Source of the DNA: an uncultured Burkholderiales bacterium
Lineage (GTDB): Bacteria; Pseudomonadota; Gammaproteobacteria; Burkholderiales; Thiobacillaceae
Direction: 5' to 3'
Assembly: GCA_937949525.1 (NCBI GenBank)
Contig: CALEDT010000029.1
Span: forward strand, 1-64,000
DNA: 64,000 bases
Made by a program: the position numbers and the translations under genes. Shown here in pieces: positions 26,751-36,148 of the stretch. Within the stretch, counting starts at the first letter, position 1. Every line of letters begins with the position of its first letter. The notes beneath the pieces were generated by a model. That model saw nothing but the letters and a program-made list of their open reading frames with translations, did no database searches and was not told the DNA's origin.

Positions 26751-27458
26751 TCATTCGCCGAGATAAGCCGAGCGCACCTGAGCGTCGCATGCAAGTTGCG
26801 CAGCCGGGCCATGCAGGGTGATGACGCCGCTTTCCATGACATAGGCGCGCTGGCTGACCTTGAGCGCGAGATGGGCGTTCTGCTCCACCAGCAGTAGTGT
26901 GACACCCTCGGCGGCGATGGCCGCGATGGTCTCATAGATCTTGGCGACCATCAGCGGGGCCAGACCCATGCTCGGTTCATCCAGCAACAGTAGGCGCGGC
27001 CGCGCCATCAACGCGCGGGCGATGGCCAGCATCTGCTGCTCGCCGCCGGACAGTGTGCCGCCCAACTGCGCGCGGCGCTCATGGAGGCGGGGGAACAGCG
27101 CGTAGACCCGCGCCAGATCGGCACGGATACCCTCGCGATCGCGTCGGCAGTACGCGCCCATGTCCAGATTCTCGGCCACGGTCAGGCGACCGAAGATGCC
27201 GCGACCTTCCGGCACCAGCGCCATGCCGCGCGCGACGATGGCGTCGGTGGGCAGGCGGCGCAGCGACGCATCGCCGAAGTGCACGTCCCCCTGCGCCCGC
27301 ACCAGGCCCATGATGCCCTTGAGCGCGCTGCTCTTGCCCGCGCCGTTGGCACCGATCAGGCAAACCAGTTCGCCGCTGCCGACCTCGAAATCGATGCCGC
27401 GCACGGCATGGATGCCGCCGTAGGCCACCTTGAGGCCGCGCACCCGCAGCAGGCTCAC
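26751..27458 (-). CDS. livF: Branched-chain amino acid ABC transporter, ATP-binding protein LivF
   Basis: The 235-residue ATPase has Walker A GANGAGKSS, signature LSGGEQQMLAIARA and Walker B LLLLDEPSMGL, and the LivF-typical end VTLLLVEQNAHLALKVSQRAYVMESG. It pairs with LivG to power import through LivH-LivM. The start is the GTG at 27458 overlapping the livG stop (GTGA), which implies translational coupling; the ORF-track start is too long. It is the last gene of livKHMGF. Confidence 0.94.
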   Translation of the reverse strand: MSLLRVRGLKVAYGGIHAVRGIDFEVGSGELVCLIGANGAGKSSALKGIMGLVRAQGDVHFGDASLRRLPTDAIVARGMALVPEGRGIFGRLTVAENLDMGAYCRRDREGIRADLARVYALFPRLHERRAQLGGTLSGGEQQMLAIARALMARPRLLLLDEPSMGLAPLMVAKIYETIAAIAAEGVTLLLVEQNAHLALKVSQRAYVMESGVITLHGPAAQLACDAQVRSAYLGE

Positions 27459-28222
27459 GCGGCCTCCCCGCCCAGGTAGGCGGCGATCACCGCCGGATCG
27501 GCGCGCACCCGGGCGGGCTCGCCTTCGGCGATCTTGCGGCCGTAGTCGAGCACCGCGACCCGGTCGCACAGCCCCATGACCAGCTTGACGTCGTGTTCGA
27601 TCAGCAGCAGCGTCAGGCCATCGGCACGCAGACGCTGGAACAGGTCGGCCATCTGTCTGCGCTCGGTGGGGTTCATGCCCGCCACCGGCTCGTCCAGCGC
27701 CAGGAGGCGCGGCTCCGTGGCCAGCGCACGGGCAATCTCCAGACGGCGTTGGTCGCCATAGCTGAGATGGCCGGCCAGCGTGCGCGCCTTGCCACGCAAG
27801 CCGACATGGTCGAGCAGCGCAACGGCACGGTCGCGGATCGCCGCCTCCTCGGCGCGCGCGCGCGGCGTGCGCAGGATGGCGCCGACTAGGCCGATGCGGG
27901 TACGCACATGGCGGCCAACCATGACGTTCTCCAGCGCGGTCATGTTGGCGAACAGACGGATGTTCTGAAAAGTGCGCGCGAAACCGGCCTCGACGATGCG
28001 ATGCGGTTTGAGGCCGTTAAGCAGCACGCCGCCCAGGCGCACCTCGCCGCCGGTCAGGTCATATAGACCGGTCATGCAGTTGAACAGGGTGGTCTTGCCG
28101 GCGCCGTTGGGGCCGATCAGGCCGTAGATCTCCCCATCACGCACACTCAGCGATACATCCTCCAGCGCGATCAGCCCGCCGAAGCGCTTGGTGACGCCCT
28201 GGACTTGCAGCAGATCCGCCAT
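27455..28222 (-). CDS. livG: Branched-chain amino acid ABC transporter, ATP-binding protein LivG
   Basis: This 255-residue ATPase has Walker A GPNGAGKTTLFN, signature LSYGDQRRLEIARA and Walker B LLALDEPVAGMN. The extra loop LNGLKPHRIVEAGFARTFQNIRLFANMTALENVMVG is characteristic of LivG. The ATG at 28222 (MADLLQVQGVTKRFGG) is preferred to the longer ORF start. It begins one base after the livM stop. Confidence 0.95.
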   Translation of the reverse strand: MADLLQVQGVTKRFGGLIALEDVSLSVRDGEIYGLIGPNGAGKTTLFNCMTGLYDLTGGEVRLGGVLLNGLKPHRIVEAGFARTFQNIRLFANMTALENVMVGRHVRTRIGLVGAILRTPRARAEEAAIRDRAVALLDHVGLRGKARTLAGHLSYGDQRRLEIARALATEPRLLALDEPVAGMNPTERRQMADLFQRLRADGLTLLLIEHDVKLVMGLCDRVAVLDYGRKIAEGEPARVRADPAVIAAYLGGEAA

Positions 28223-28223
28223 G

Positions 28224-29336
28224 TCAGGCCTTGGCGTCGTAGAGCGAGGCCTGTTCCTGCTCGGCGACACCGTCCCGGGCGGTGAGCTCGCGCTTGCGCT
28301 GACGTGACGGGATCAGACCGGCCGGGCGATAAATCATCATGATCACCAGGGCGATGCCGAACAACAGCATGCGCAGATCGGCCGGGTCCAGCACCACGTG
28401 GCCCAGCGTGGCGCGCTGCAGATCACCGAGATAGCGCAGTGCCTCCGGGATCACCGTGAGCAACGCCGCGCCGAGGATGACGCCGGGAATGTGGCCCATG
28501 CCGCCCAGGACGATCATGCACAGCACCAGGAAGGATTCCCACAGCGAGAAACTCTCCGGACTGACGAAACCCTGGAACGACGCGAACAGGCCCCCGGCCA
28601 GGCCGGCAAAAGTGGCGCCCATGGCGAACGCCAGCAACTTGACGTTGCGCGTGTTGATACCCATCGCGGCGGCCGCCACTTCATCCTCGCGCAGCGCCGC
28701 CCAGGCGCGGCCGAGGCGCGAATCCTGCAGGCGGATGGCCACCGCCATGACCAGCAACGTGAACGCGAGAAACACGTAGTAGTACAGATAGGTCGACGGC
28801 ACGGTCACGCCAAACAGTTCCAGTGGCCGGCTCAAGGCGTGGCCGCCGATAGTGATCGGGTCGATCAGGTTGATGCCCTGCGGGCCGTTGGTGAGGTTGT
28901 ACGGCGCGTTCAGGTTGTTGAGAAAGATGCGGATGATCTCGTGGAAGCCGAGCGTGACGATGGCCAGATAGTCGCCGCGCAGGCGCAGGGTCGGCGTGCC
29001 CAGCAGCACGCCGAACAGGCCGGCCAGCGCCATGCTGATCGGCAGGATGGCCCAGAACGGCAGATGCAGGCCGAAATGCGGACTGGCGAGCAGGGCGTAG
29101 ACATAGGCGCCGATGGCATAGAAGGCGATGAAGCCCAGATCGAGCAGGCCGGCGTAGCCGACCACGATGTTCAGGCCGAGCGCCAGCAGGATGTACAGCA
29201 GTACGAAATCCAGCACGCGCACCCAGGAGTTGCCCAGGCCGGCGCCGACCAGGAACGGCAGCGCCACCAACAGCGCGGCGAGCAGCGCGAAGGCCAGGCG
29301 CGGGCGCGCGCGCAGGGCGTCAAGCGCGGTTCGCAA
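28224..29336 (-). CDS. livM: Branched-chain amino acid ABC transporter permease LivM
   Basis: This 370-residue permease has about nine to ten membrane helices. The family stretch LRLRGDYLAIVTLGFHEIIRIFLNNL is near residues 125-150 and GRAWAALREDEVAAAAMGINTRNVKLLAFAMGATFAGLAGGLFAS near 230-275. Together with LivH it forms the membrane channel. The only suitable start is TTG 29336, which overlaps the end of livH by 17 bases. The charged C-terminal tail (RKRELTARDGVAEQEQASLYDAKA) is longer than usual. Confidence 0.93.
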   Translation of the reverse strand: MRTALDALRARPRLAFALLAALLVALPFLVGAGLGNSWVRVLDFVLLYILLALGLNIVVGYAGLLDLGFIAFYAIGAYVYALLASPHFGLHLPFWAILPISMALAGLFGVLLGTPTLRLRGDYLAIVTLGFHEIIRIFLNNLNAPYNLTNGPQGINLIDPITIGGHALSRPLELFGVTVPSTYLYYYVFLAFTLLVMAVAIRLQDSRLGRAWAALREDEVAAAAMGINTRNVKLLAFAMGATFAGLAGGLFASFQGFVSPESFSLWESFLVLCMIVLGGMGHIPGVILGAALLTVIPEALRYLGDLQRATLGHVVLDPADLRMLLFGIALVIMMIYRPAGLIPSRQRKRELTARDGVAEQEQASLYDAKA

Positions 29337-30249
29337 CCCGTTCCCCCAACAGGCCGGAGGGGCGGAACACCAGCACCAGGATCAGCACGAAGAAGGCGAA
29401 TACGTCCTGATAGTGGCTGCCGAGAAAACCGCCGGTGAGGTCGCCGATGTAGCCCGCGCCCAGCGCCTCGATGATGCCCAGCAGCAGGCCGCCGAGCATG
29501 GCGCCGGCGATGTTGCCGATGCCGCCCAGCACCGCCGCCGCGAACGCCTTGAGCCCGAGCAGGAAACCCATGTGGTAATGCGCCAGACCGTAATAGGCGC
29601 TGACCATGACACCGGCGATGGCGGCGATGGCGGCACCGATGACGAAGGTGGCGGAGATGACCCGATCGACGTTGACCCCCATCAATGCCGCCACTTCCTT
29701 GGATTGCGCCGTGGCGCGCATGGCGCGGCCCAGACGGGTACGCTCGACCAGCAGCCACAGGCCGGCCATGGTGGTCAGCGACAGCGCGACAATGACCAGT
29801 TGCAGGTCGGTGATGTGCGCACCGAACACCTCGTACTGCCCCTGCGGCAAGATGGCGGGAAACGCCACGTACTGCCTGCCCCACACCAGCATGGCCACGT
29901 TCTGCAGAATGATGGACACGCCGATGGCGGTGATCAACGGCGCCAGGCGCGGCGCGCGGCGCAACGGCCGATAGGCCACCTTCTCGATCGCGAACGCCAG
30001 CGCCATACAGGCCGGTATCGCCACGAGCAGGCCGGAGAACACCACCATCAGGCCGGGCAGTTCCGGCGCCATGCCGAGCAGCAGACCGATCACGGTCAGC
30101 GCCACCATGGCGCCGATCATGGTGACCTCGCCGTGGGCGAAGTTGATCAGCTCCAGGATGCCATACACCATGGTGTAGCCCAGCGCCACCAGGGCGTAGA
30201 TGCTGCCCAGCACCAGGCCGTTGATGAGCTGTTGCGTCAGGATGTCCAT
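29320..30249 (-). CDS. livH: Branched-chain amino acid ABC transporter permease LivH
   Basis: The 309-residue permease starts MDILTQQLINGLVLGSIYALVALGYTMVYGILELINFAHGEVTMIGAM, the standard LivH N-terminus, and has about eight membrane helices. The cytoplasmic coupling loop RAMRATAQSKEVAALMGVNVDRVISATFVIG lies near residue 190. It is downstream of livK after about 50 bases and overlaps livM. Confidence 0.96.
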   Translation of the reverse strand: MDILTQQLINGLVLGSIYALVALGYTMVYGILELINFAHGEVTMIGAMVALTVIGLLLGMAPELPGLMVVFSGLLVAIPACMALAFAIEKVAYRPLRRAPRLAPLITAIGVSIILQNVAMLVWGRQYVAFPAILPQGQYEVFGAHITDLQLVIVALSLTTMAGLWLLVERTRLGRAMRATAQSKEVAALMGVNVDRVISATFVIGAAIAAIAGVMVSAYYGLAHYHMGFLLGLKAFAAAVLGGIGNIAGAMLGGLLLGIIEALGAGYIGDLTGGFLGSHYQDVFAFFVLILVLVFRPSGLLGERVANRA

Positions 30250-30301
30250 GAGCGATGAAGACCGGGCGAGGGCGTCGCCCCGGCCAAGTCAGCGGGTCGG
30301 G

Positions 30302-31444
30302 TCAGCGTTTCACCGTCTCCAGCACCTGCCAGGCGCCGTCCTTGACCTGATACAGCGTCACCGCGCCACCCAGCGTGTCGCCTTTGTGGTCGAAGCGGAT
30401 CGGACCGGTGACGCCGTTGTGATCGGTGTTCGGCAGCTCGGCTAGCACCTTGGCCGGTTCGGCCGAATTGGCGCGGATCATCGCCGATACCAGCACATAG
30501 ACCGCGTCGTAGGCATACGGCGCATACACCTGGATCACGCCGTACTTGGCCTCGAAATCCTCGCGGAACGCGGCCCCACCGGGCATGGAATCGATGGGCA
30601 GACCGGGCGAGGAGGCGATCACGCCTTCGGCGTCCGCGCCCGCCAGCTTGATGAAATTGGCATTCTGCAGGCCGTCGCCGCCGAGCAGGCGGGCGTTGAC
30701 GCCCAACCGTTTCATCTGCTTGGCCATGGGCCCGCCCTGCGGGTCCATGCCGCCGAAGAACACCAGGTCGGGCGACTTGCCTTTGATATTGGTCAGGATG
30801 GCGGCGAAATCGGTGGCGCGGTCGTTGGTGAATTCGCGAGCGACGATTTCGGCGCCGGCGGCGCGCGCGGCCTTCTCGAATTCGTCGGCGAGACCCTGAC
30901 CGTAGGCGGTGCGGTCGTCGATCACCGCGATGCGCCGCGCGCCCAGCGGGCCGGTGGCGTATTCGCCCAACACCTTGCCCTGCTGCTCGTCGTTGGTCAT
31001 CACCCGGTAGGCGGTCTTGTAGCCCTGCGCGGTGTAGGCGATGGCGGTGGCGGACGGCGAGATCTGCGGAATGCCGGCATCGTGATAAATCTTGGAAGCG
31101 GGGATGGTGGTGCCGGAGTTGAGATGGCCGATCACCGCCTTGACGCCCTGGTCGACCAGCTTCTGCGCGACGATGGTGGCGGTCTTCGGCTCGGCATGGT
31201 CATCCTCGCCAATCAGTTCCAGGCGCACCTTGCGGCCGTTCAGCACCAGGCCGCCGGCGTTGATTTCCTCCACCGCGAGGCGCGCGCCGTTCTCGTTATC
31301 CTTGCCCAGATGCGCCTGCGGACCGGTGAGCGGCGCGACGGAGCCGATGCGGATGACGTCGACATCGGCGGACTTCTTGTCGCCGCAACCGGCGACGAGC
31401 AGCGCCAGCATGAGCGCTGAGGAGGCGAACAGGGTGGATTTCAC
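30302..31444 (-). CDS. livK: Branched-chain amino acid ABC transporter substrate-binding lipoprotein
   Basis: The 380-residue protein begins with a lipoprotein signal (MKSTLFASSALMLALLVAGC, lipobox LVAGC), so it would be acylated and anchored. The periplasmic-binding core starts IRIGSVAPLTGPQAHLGKDNENGARLAVEEINAGG and includes VKAVIGHLNSGTTIPAS, typical of Leu/Ile/Val-binding proteins. It is the first gene of livKHMGF. Lipid attachment differs from soluble E. coli LivK. True ligands could include other amino acids or amides. Confidence 0.94.
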   Translation of the reverse strand: MKSTLFASSALMLALLVAGCGDKKSADVDVIRIGSVAPLTGPQAHLGKDNENGARLAVEEINAGGLVLNGRKVRLELIGEDDHAEPKTATIVAQKLVDQGVKAVIGHLNSGTTIPASKIYHDAGIPQISPSATAIAYTAQGYKTAYRVMTNDEQQGKVLGEYATGPLGARRIAVIDDRTAYGQGLADEFEKAARAAGAEIVAREFTNDRATDFAAILTNIKGKSPDLVFFGGMDPQGGPMAKQMKRLGVNARLLGGDGLQNANFIKLAGADAEGVIASSPGLPIDSMPGGAAFREDFEAKYGVIQVYAPYAYDAVYVLVSAMIRANSAEPAKVLAELPNTDHNGVTGPIRFDHKGDTLGGAVTLYQVKDGAWQVLETVKR

Positions 31445-31549
31445 GCGGGACTCCGTTGGGCCGTTCGTAACGGTGGATTTATATCACACCGCCGACGGCG
31501 CTTTCCGAACGCACCGATTCCGGCCAGCCACAGGCGTATCGCACCGCGT

Positions 31550-31578
31550 AAAAGAAAAAGGCCGGGAAATCCCGGCCT
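31550..31578 (-). terminator. Intrinsic terminator of the cytochrome c gene
   Basis: AGGCCGGGA and TCCCGGCCT form a 9-bp stem with a two-base loop. On the minus strand it is followed by TTTTTCTTTT. It lies about 20 bases after the cytochrome stop codon. Confidence 0.9.
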
Positions 31579-31596
31579 CTCGGTGTGCTTGCGCGG

Positions 31597-31902
31597 TTAC
31601 AGCGACAGCACCCAGTCCGCCAGCTTCTTGGCGTCGGCGTCGGAAACCTGCGGGTGCGGCGGCATCGGTACCGGACCCCAGACGCCCTTGCCACCCTTCT
31701 TGATGACGTGGACCAGATGCTCGGCGGCTTTGGCATCACCCTTATACTTCTTGGCGATGTCCTTGTAGGCGGGGCCGACCACCTTGCGTTCCAACTGATG
31801 GCAGCTCATGCAGGCGCTCTTCTTGGCCAGGGCCTCGTCGGCGGCGGCGATGTTGGAGCCGATGGCAAGCGCGGCAGCGGCGGCGATCACGATAGCTTTC
31901 AT
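31597..31902 (-). CDS. Periplasmic c-type cytochrome, c551/c552 type
   Basis: This 101-residue protein has a signal peptide (MKAIVIAAAAALAIGSNIAAA) and one haem-binding motif CMSCH near residue 31. The GPAYKDIAKKY stretch follows, and the axial Met is probably that in GPVPMPPHPQVSDADAKKLADWVLSL. It is a small soluble electron carrier of the Pseudomonas c551 class. The gene is monocistronic with its own terminator. The partner oxidase or reductase is not in the window. Confidence 0.93.
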   Translation of the reverse strand: MKAIVIAAAAALAIGSNIAAADEALAKKSACMSCHQLERKVVGPAYKDIAKKYKGDAKAAEHLVHVIKKGGKGVWGPVPMPPHPQVSDADAKKLADWVLSL

Positions 31903-31953
31903 GTCGAAAATCTCCTTATATGGGTGAAGGCAACAGGTGTTGCGCAGCGGATA

Positions 31954-33993
31954 TTACTTGACCGCGGGTTCACTGAAAATGGCCAAAAGATCCGTCAATT
32001 GGACTATTTCAGGTAGGCAGTTAACGCCCGCGCAAACGTAGGCGTTGACGGTGCTGCCCAGCGGTTTGCGCAAACTGGTAGGAATTTCCCAGGCTTCGAC
32101 CTGCGCGCCGAGCGCGAACACCAGCGTGGCATCGTCCGCCACGCGCCCGACCGCCCAGCGCCAGTCAGCCAGCGCCTCATCCGGCCCGCGCAGCACCACC
32201 AGACGCGGCGGCTGCAGTCGCTCGCGCAATGCGCCGAGCAAACCGGGCAAGGTCGCCGGCTGCGCTTCCAGCTCGGGCATGAACAGCGCCACGCATCGAC
32301 GCGCGGCGGCTTCGTAATCCGGCCGCTGCAGCAGCAGCGCGAGGCGACCGAGCGAGCGCGCGGCGACGCCGTTGCCGGACGGCATGGCCTGGTCGTAACC
32401 GTTCTTGATGCGCTGGATCAGCCGCTCGTGATCGTGACTGGTGAAGAAGAAGCCGCCCGCGTCCGCATCCTCGAAATCCTGCAGCAGCGTATCGGCGAGG
32501 GCGCGCGCCCAGGTCAGCCAGTCGGCGTGCCAGTCGGCCTGCGCCAGTTCCAGCAGGGCATCGAGCAGAAAGGCATGGTCGTCGAGGTAGCCGTTATGGC
32601 AAGCACGGCCGCCCTGCCAGGTCGCCGCCAGACGGCCGTCCCGCCAGACACGGGCGTGCAGCGCGCGCGCCGCCCGTGCCGCCAGATCGATCCAGTCGGC
32701 GCGGGCGCAACGGCGGCCGGCACGGGCCAGACCGCGGATCATCAGCGCGTTCCAGGCGGTGAGCACCTTGTCGTCGCGCGCCGGCGCCACGCGTTGCGCG
32801 CGCGCCGCATACAGGCGTCGGCGCGCACTTTCCAGCAGCCGTTCCGCCTGTGCGCGGTCGATGGCCAGTTCCTGCGCCACGGCCTCCACGGTACGCACGC
32901 GCTGCAGATGCCAGGCGCGCTGCTCGAAATTGGCCGCGCCGTCCAGACCCCACACCAGGTAGGCCACGGTGTATTCCTCGGCCAGCAGCAGGGCGGCGAT
33001 CTGCGCCGGTGTCCACAGATAGAACCGCCCCTCCTCGCGTTCGCTGTCGGCATCCTGGGCACTGTAGAACAGACCTTCCGGCGAGGTCATCTCGCGCACC
33101 AGCCACTGCACCAGCAGCTCGGCCGCGCGCATGAACCCGGCCCGTCCGGTGACCGCCCAGGCATCGCCATACAGCGCCAGCAGCGCGCCGTTGTCGTACA
33201 GCATCTTCTCGAAATGCGGGATGGACCAGCGTTCGTCCACCGAATAGCGGAAGAAGCCGCCGCCCAACTGGTCCATGAGGCCACCCGCGGCCATGTTTTC
33301 CAGCGTATGCAGCACCATGGCGCGTGCTTGCGCATCGCCCGACCAGAGCAGGAACTCCAGCTCCGGCGGACGCGGGAACTTGGGCGCGCCACCGAAGCCG
33401 CCGTGGCGTGCGTCGTAGCCGCGCGCGAGGTCCGCGACGGCGCTGTGCAACGGCGCCGCATCCAGCGCCACCGCGGCGCGGGGCTGCGGCGCGCTGCGCG
33501 CCATGGCGTCCAGCAGCGCCGCATGGCCGGCCTGGATGTCGGCGCGCCGCTCGCGCCAGGCCGTGGCCACGGCAGCGAGCACCTGGGGGAATCCGGGCAG
33601 GCGGTAACGCGGCTCGGGCGGAAAATAGGTGCCGCCGAAGAACGGCACGCCGTCCGGCATCAGGAACAGCGTGAGCGGCCAGCCGCCGGCGCGACCGGTC
33701 AGCACCTGCAGGGCGTGCTGATAGATCTGGTCGAGATCGGGCCGCTCCTCGCGGTCCACCTTGATGCAGATGAAGTCGCGGTTCATGGCCGCGGCGATGT
33801 CGGCATCGCTGAACGACTCGCGCGCCATCACGTGGCACCAGTGACAGGTGGAATAGCCCACCGACAACAGGATGGGCTTGTCCTCGCGGCGCGCCAGCGC
33901 AAGCGCGTCCGCGTCCCAGACGCGCCAGTCCACCGGGTTGTCGGCATGTTGCAGCAGATAGGGACTGGTCTCGCGGGCGAGCGAATTGGCCAT
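31954..33993 (-). CDS. YyaL/SPATA20-type protein: thioredoxin-like domain plus glycosidase-like barrel
   Basis: The 679-residue protein starts [23 protein letters not shown], the signature of the DUF255 thioredoxin-like domain, with the CXXC motif STCHWCHVM near residue 48 and [12 protein letters not shown] near 80. The remaining 500 residues form the (alpha/alpha)6-barrel part ([29 protein letters not shown]). The cellular role of this widespread family is not established. I used the ATG at 33993 rather than the track start. Confidence 0.92.
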   Translation of the reverse strand: MANSLARETSPYLLQHADNPVDWRVWDADALALARREDKPILLSVGYSTCHWCHVMARESFSDADIAAAMNRDFICIKVDREERPDLDQIYQHALQVLTGRAGGWPLTLFLMPDGVPFFGGTYFPPEPRYRLPGFPQVLAAVATAWRERRADIQAGHAALLDAMARSAPQPRAAVALDAAPLHSAVADLARGYDARHGGFGGAPKFPRPPELEFLLWSGDAQARAMVLHTLENMAAGGLMDQLGGGFFRYSVDERWSIPHFEKMLYDNGALLALYGDAWAVTGRAGFMRAAELLVQWLVREMTSPEGLFYSAQDADSEREEGRFYLWTPAQIAALLLAEEYTVAYLVWGLDGAANFEQRAWHLQRVRTVEAVAQELAIDRAQAERLLESARRRLYAARAQRVAPARDDKVLTAWNALMIRGLARAGRRCARADWIDLAARAARALHARVWRDGRLAATWQGGRACHNGYLDDHAFLLDALLELAQADWHADWLTWARALADTLLQDFEDADAGGFFFTSHDHERLIQRIKNGYDQAMPSGNGVAARSLGRLALLLQRPDYEAAARRCVALFMPELEAQPATLPGLLGALRERLQPPRLVVLRGPDEALADWRWAVGRVADDATLVFALGAQVEAWEIPTSLRKPLGSTVNAYVCAGVNCLPEIVQLTDLLAIFSEPAVK

Positions 33994-34056
33994 GGCGACG
34001 CGGCACAGCGCAAAACCTGCAGTGTAGGCGCGGGCGCCATTACCTGACAAATATGG

Positions 34057-35361
34057 TCAGGATTGCAACAGGGCCTCGCAGGTGCGTGCCAGCAGCGCCA
34101 TGTCGGCGTCGTCGACCACATAGGGCGGCATGAAATAGACCGTGTCGCCGATCGGCCGCAGCAGCACGCCCTGCGCCAGCGCGCGGCGGTGGAAATCGCG
34201 CGCGAAATGCGGCGGCGCTTGGGCCACGTCGAACGCCCAGATCATGCCGGTGTGGCGGAAATGGCGCACGCGCGGGTGCGCGGCGAGGCCGGCCAGCAAG
34301 GCGTTGAAGCGTGCGGCCTTGGTGCTGTTGGCTGCGAGCACGTCATCCGCCGCGAAGATGTCCAGCACCGCCAACGCGGCGCGGCAGGCGAGCGGATTGC
34401 CGGTGTAGGAATGCGAATGCAGGAAGCCGCGCGCGGTGCGCTCGTCCAGGAACGCGGCATGGATGTCCTCGCGCGTGAGCACACAGGACAAGGGCAGATA
34501 ACCGCCGCTGATGCCCTTGGAAAGGCACAGGAAATCGGGGCGGATGCCCGCCTGCTCGAAAGCGAACAGGGTGCCGGTGCGGCCGAAGCCAACCGCGATC
34601 TCGTCGGCGATCAGATGCACCTGGTAGCGGTCGCACAGCGCGCGCGCGCGCGTGAGCCAGACGGGGTGATACATGGCCATGCCGGCGGCGCCCTGCACCA
34701 GCGGTTCGACGATCAGCGCGGCGGTGGCGTCGGCATGCGCCGCGAGCCAGGTTTCCAGCTCGGCCGCCGCGCGCAACGCATAGGCTTCGGCGGATTCGCC
34801 CGGTTCCGCCAGGCGCCAGTCGGGGCTGGCGACCTGATGGCTGTGGCACAGTAGGGGCGCATAGGCGTCCTTGAACAGCGCGACATCGGTGACCGACAGC
34901 GCGCCCAGGGTCTCGCCGTGATAACTCCGGCGCAGCGAGACGAAACCGGTCTTGGTGCCGCGCCCGACGTTGCGCCAGTAGTGGAAGCTCATCTTCAGCG
35001 CGATCTCGGTGGCACTGGCGCCGTCCGAGGCGTAAAAGGCATGGCCCAGCCCGCTCAGCGCGGCCAGACGCTCGGACAGTTCGACCACCGGCGCATGCGT
35101 ACAGCCGGCCAGCATGACGTGCTCGATGCGGCCGAGCTGATCGATGACGGCAGCGTTGATGCGCGGGTTGGCGTGGCCGAACAGGTTGACCCACCAGGAC
35201 GAGATGGCGTCGAGATAGCGACGGCCGTCGTGATCGTACAGCCACGCTCCCTCGCCGCGCGCGATCGGCAGCGGCGGCAGGTCGCGCAGGTGCTGCATCT
35301 GCGTGCAGGGATGCCAGACGGCGGCCTGCGTGCGCTCCAGCCAGTCGCCGTTGCTCACCAT
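34057..35361 (-). CDS. bioA: Adenosylmethionine-8-amino-7-oxononanoate aminotransferase
   Basis: The PLP enzyme converts KAPA to DAPA in biotin synthesis with SAM as amino donor. The 434-residue protein begins with the BioA-typical VWHPCTQMQ and DGRRYLDAISSWWVNLFGHANPRIN. The PLP Lys is in FLCLSKGISGGYLPLS (near residue 281), and the GFGRTG motif precedes it. No other biotin gene adjoins it and no BirA operator was recognised. An inverted repeat CCTGAC/GTCAGG overlaps its stop codon. Confidence 0.95.
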   Translation of the reverse strand: MVSNGDWLERTQAAVWHPCTQMQHLRDLPPLPIARGEGAWLYDHDGRRYLDAISSWWVNLFGHANPRINAAVIDQLGRIEHVMLAGCTHAPVVELSERLAALSGLGHAFYASDGASATEIALKMSFHYWRNVGRGTKTGFVSLRRSYHGETLGALSVTDVALFKDAYAPLLCHSHQVASPDWRLAEPGESAEAYALRAAAELETWLAAHADATAALIVEPLVQGAAGMAMYHPVWLTRARALCDRYQVHLIADEIAVGFGRTGTLFAFEQAGIRPDFLCLSKGISGGYLPLSCVLTREDIHAAFLDERTARGFLHSHSYTGNPLACRAALAVLDIFAADDVLAANSTKAARFNALLAGLAAHPRVRHFRHTGMIWAFDVAQAPPHFARDFHRRALAQGVLLRPIGDTVYFMPPYVVDDADMALLARTCEALLQS

Positions 35362-35373
35362 GGCGCGACCGCC

Positions 35374-36141
35374 TCAGGCAAAGAACCCCTTGGACAGCAG
35401 CTCCATGGTCAGCAGGCGGTAGTCATGGGCGCCGGGCGAGTCCGAGGAATAGGCGAAGATGTCCATGCCATGCGCGGGGCTCTCGGACAGGGCCGGGTCG
35501 TCGCTGATGCGGGTATCGCACAGGTTGTCGCCATAGCGGCTGCGCAGGCTGGCCAGCGCTTCGCGGCAGTGAGCCTTGGCTTCGTCGAAACGGGTGAGCA
35601 CGATGCGCCGTTCGATGCGCCGTTTCAGCGGCCCCTCCAGCACGTTGAGGGCCACGTCCAGACGGCTCAGGCCCTGCATGGCGAGGAAATCCGCAGTGAC
35701 CGGGATCAGCACCCGATCGGCCGCGAACAGCGCATTGAGCGCGAGCACCCCCAGCGCCGGTGCGCAATCGATCAGTACCGGGGTGTCGTGCGCATGCGCG
35801 AAAGCGGTGGTCAATCCCTTGCGCAACGTGGCAGCGACGCCCGGCTGCGCAGCCAGTTGCGCCTCGATCTTGGACAGGTCGGGGTGACCCGGCAGCAGAC
35901 GGATGTCGTTGGTCAATCGGCGCAGCAAGGCGTGAATGGGCGTCTGGTCGCGGAAGAACGCCGCGCTGGTGCCGGCCGCCGGCGGATTGCGCACGCCCAG
36001 CGCCAAGCTGACGTGCGCCTGCGGGTCGAGGTCGAGCACGACCGGTTTGCGCTCCAACAGGGCCAGGGAAGCGGCCACGTTGAGCGTGGTCGTGGTCTTG
36101 CCGACGCCGCCCTTCTGGTTGAATACCGCGATGACCGGCAT
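35374..36141 (-). CDS. Orphan ParA-family ATPase
   Basis: This 255-residue P-loop ATPase has the deviant Walker A motif QKGGVGKTTTTLN (residues 9-21), a Walker A' stretch PVVLDLDPQAH and Walker B PVLIDCAPALG. It is distinct from the chromosomal parA at 47401 and has no parB beside it. It may position another cargo or protein complex, as orphan ParA/MinD-like proteins do; nothing here indicates which. It sits between bioA and glmS, seven bases from glmS. Confidence 0.88.
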   Translation of the reverse strand: MPVIAVFNQKGGVGKTTTTLNVAASLALLERKPVVLDLDPQAHVSLALGVRNPPAAGTSAAFFRDQTPIHALLRRLTNDIRLLPGHPDLSKIEAQLAAQPGVAATLRKGLTTAFAHAHDTPVLIDCAPALGVLALNALFAADRVLIPVTADFLAMQGLSRLDVALNVLEGPLKRRIERRIVLTRFDEAKAHCREALASLRSRYGDNLCDTRISDDPALSESPAHGMDIFAYSSDSPGAHDYRLLTMELLSKGFFA

Positions 36142-36148
36142 GGGTCGC

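Noticed and set aside
32428-34047. A 539-residue plus-strand frame opposite the YyaL-like gene
   Set aside because: Antisense shadow without recognisable domains.
34043-34061. Inverted repeat CCTGAC-N7-GTCAGG over the bioA stop codon, considered as a terminator or operator
   Set aside because: The stem is only six bases with no T-tract, and it does not resemble a BirA operator.
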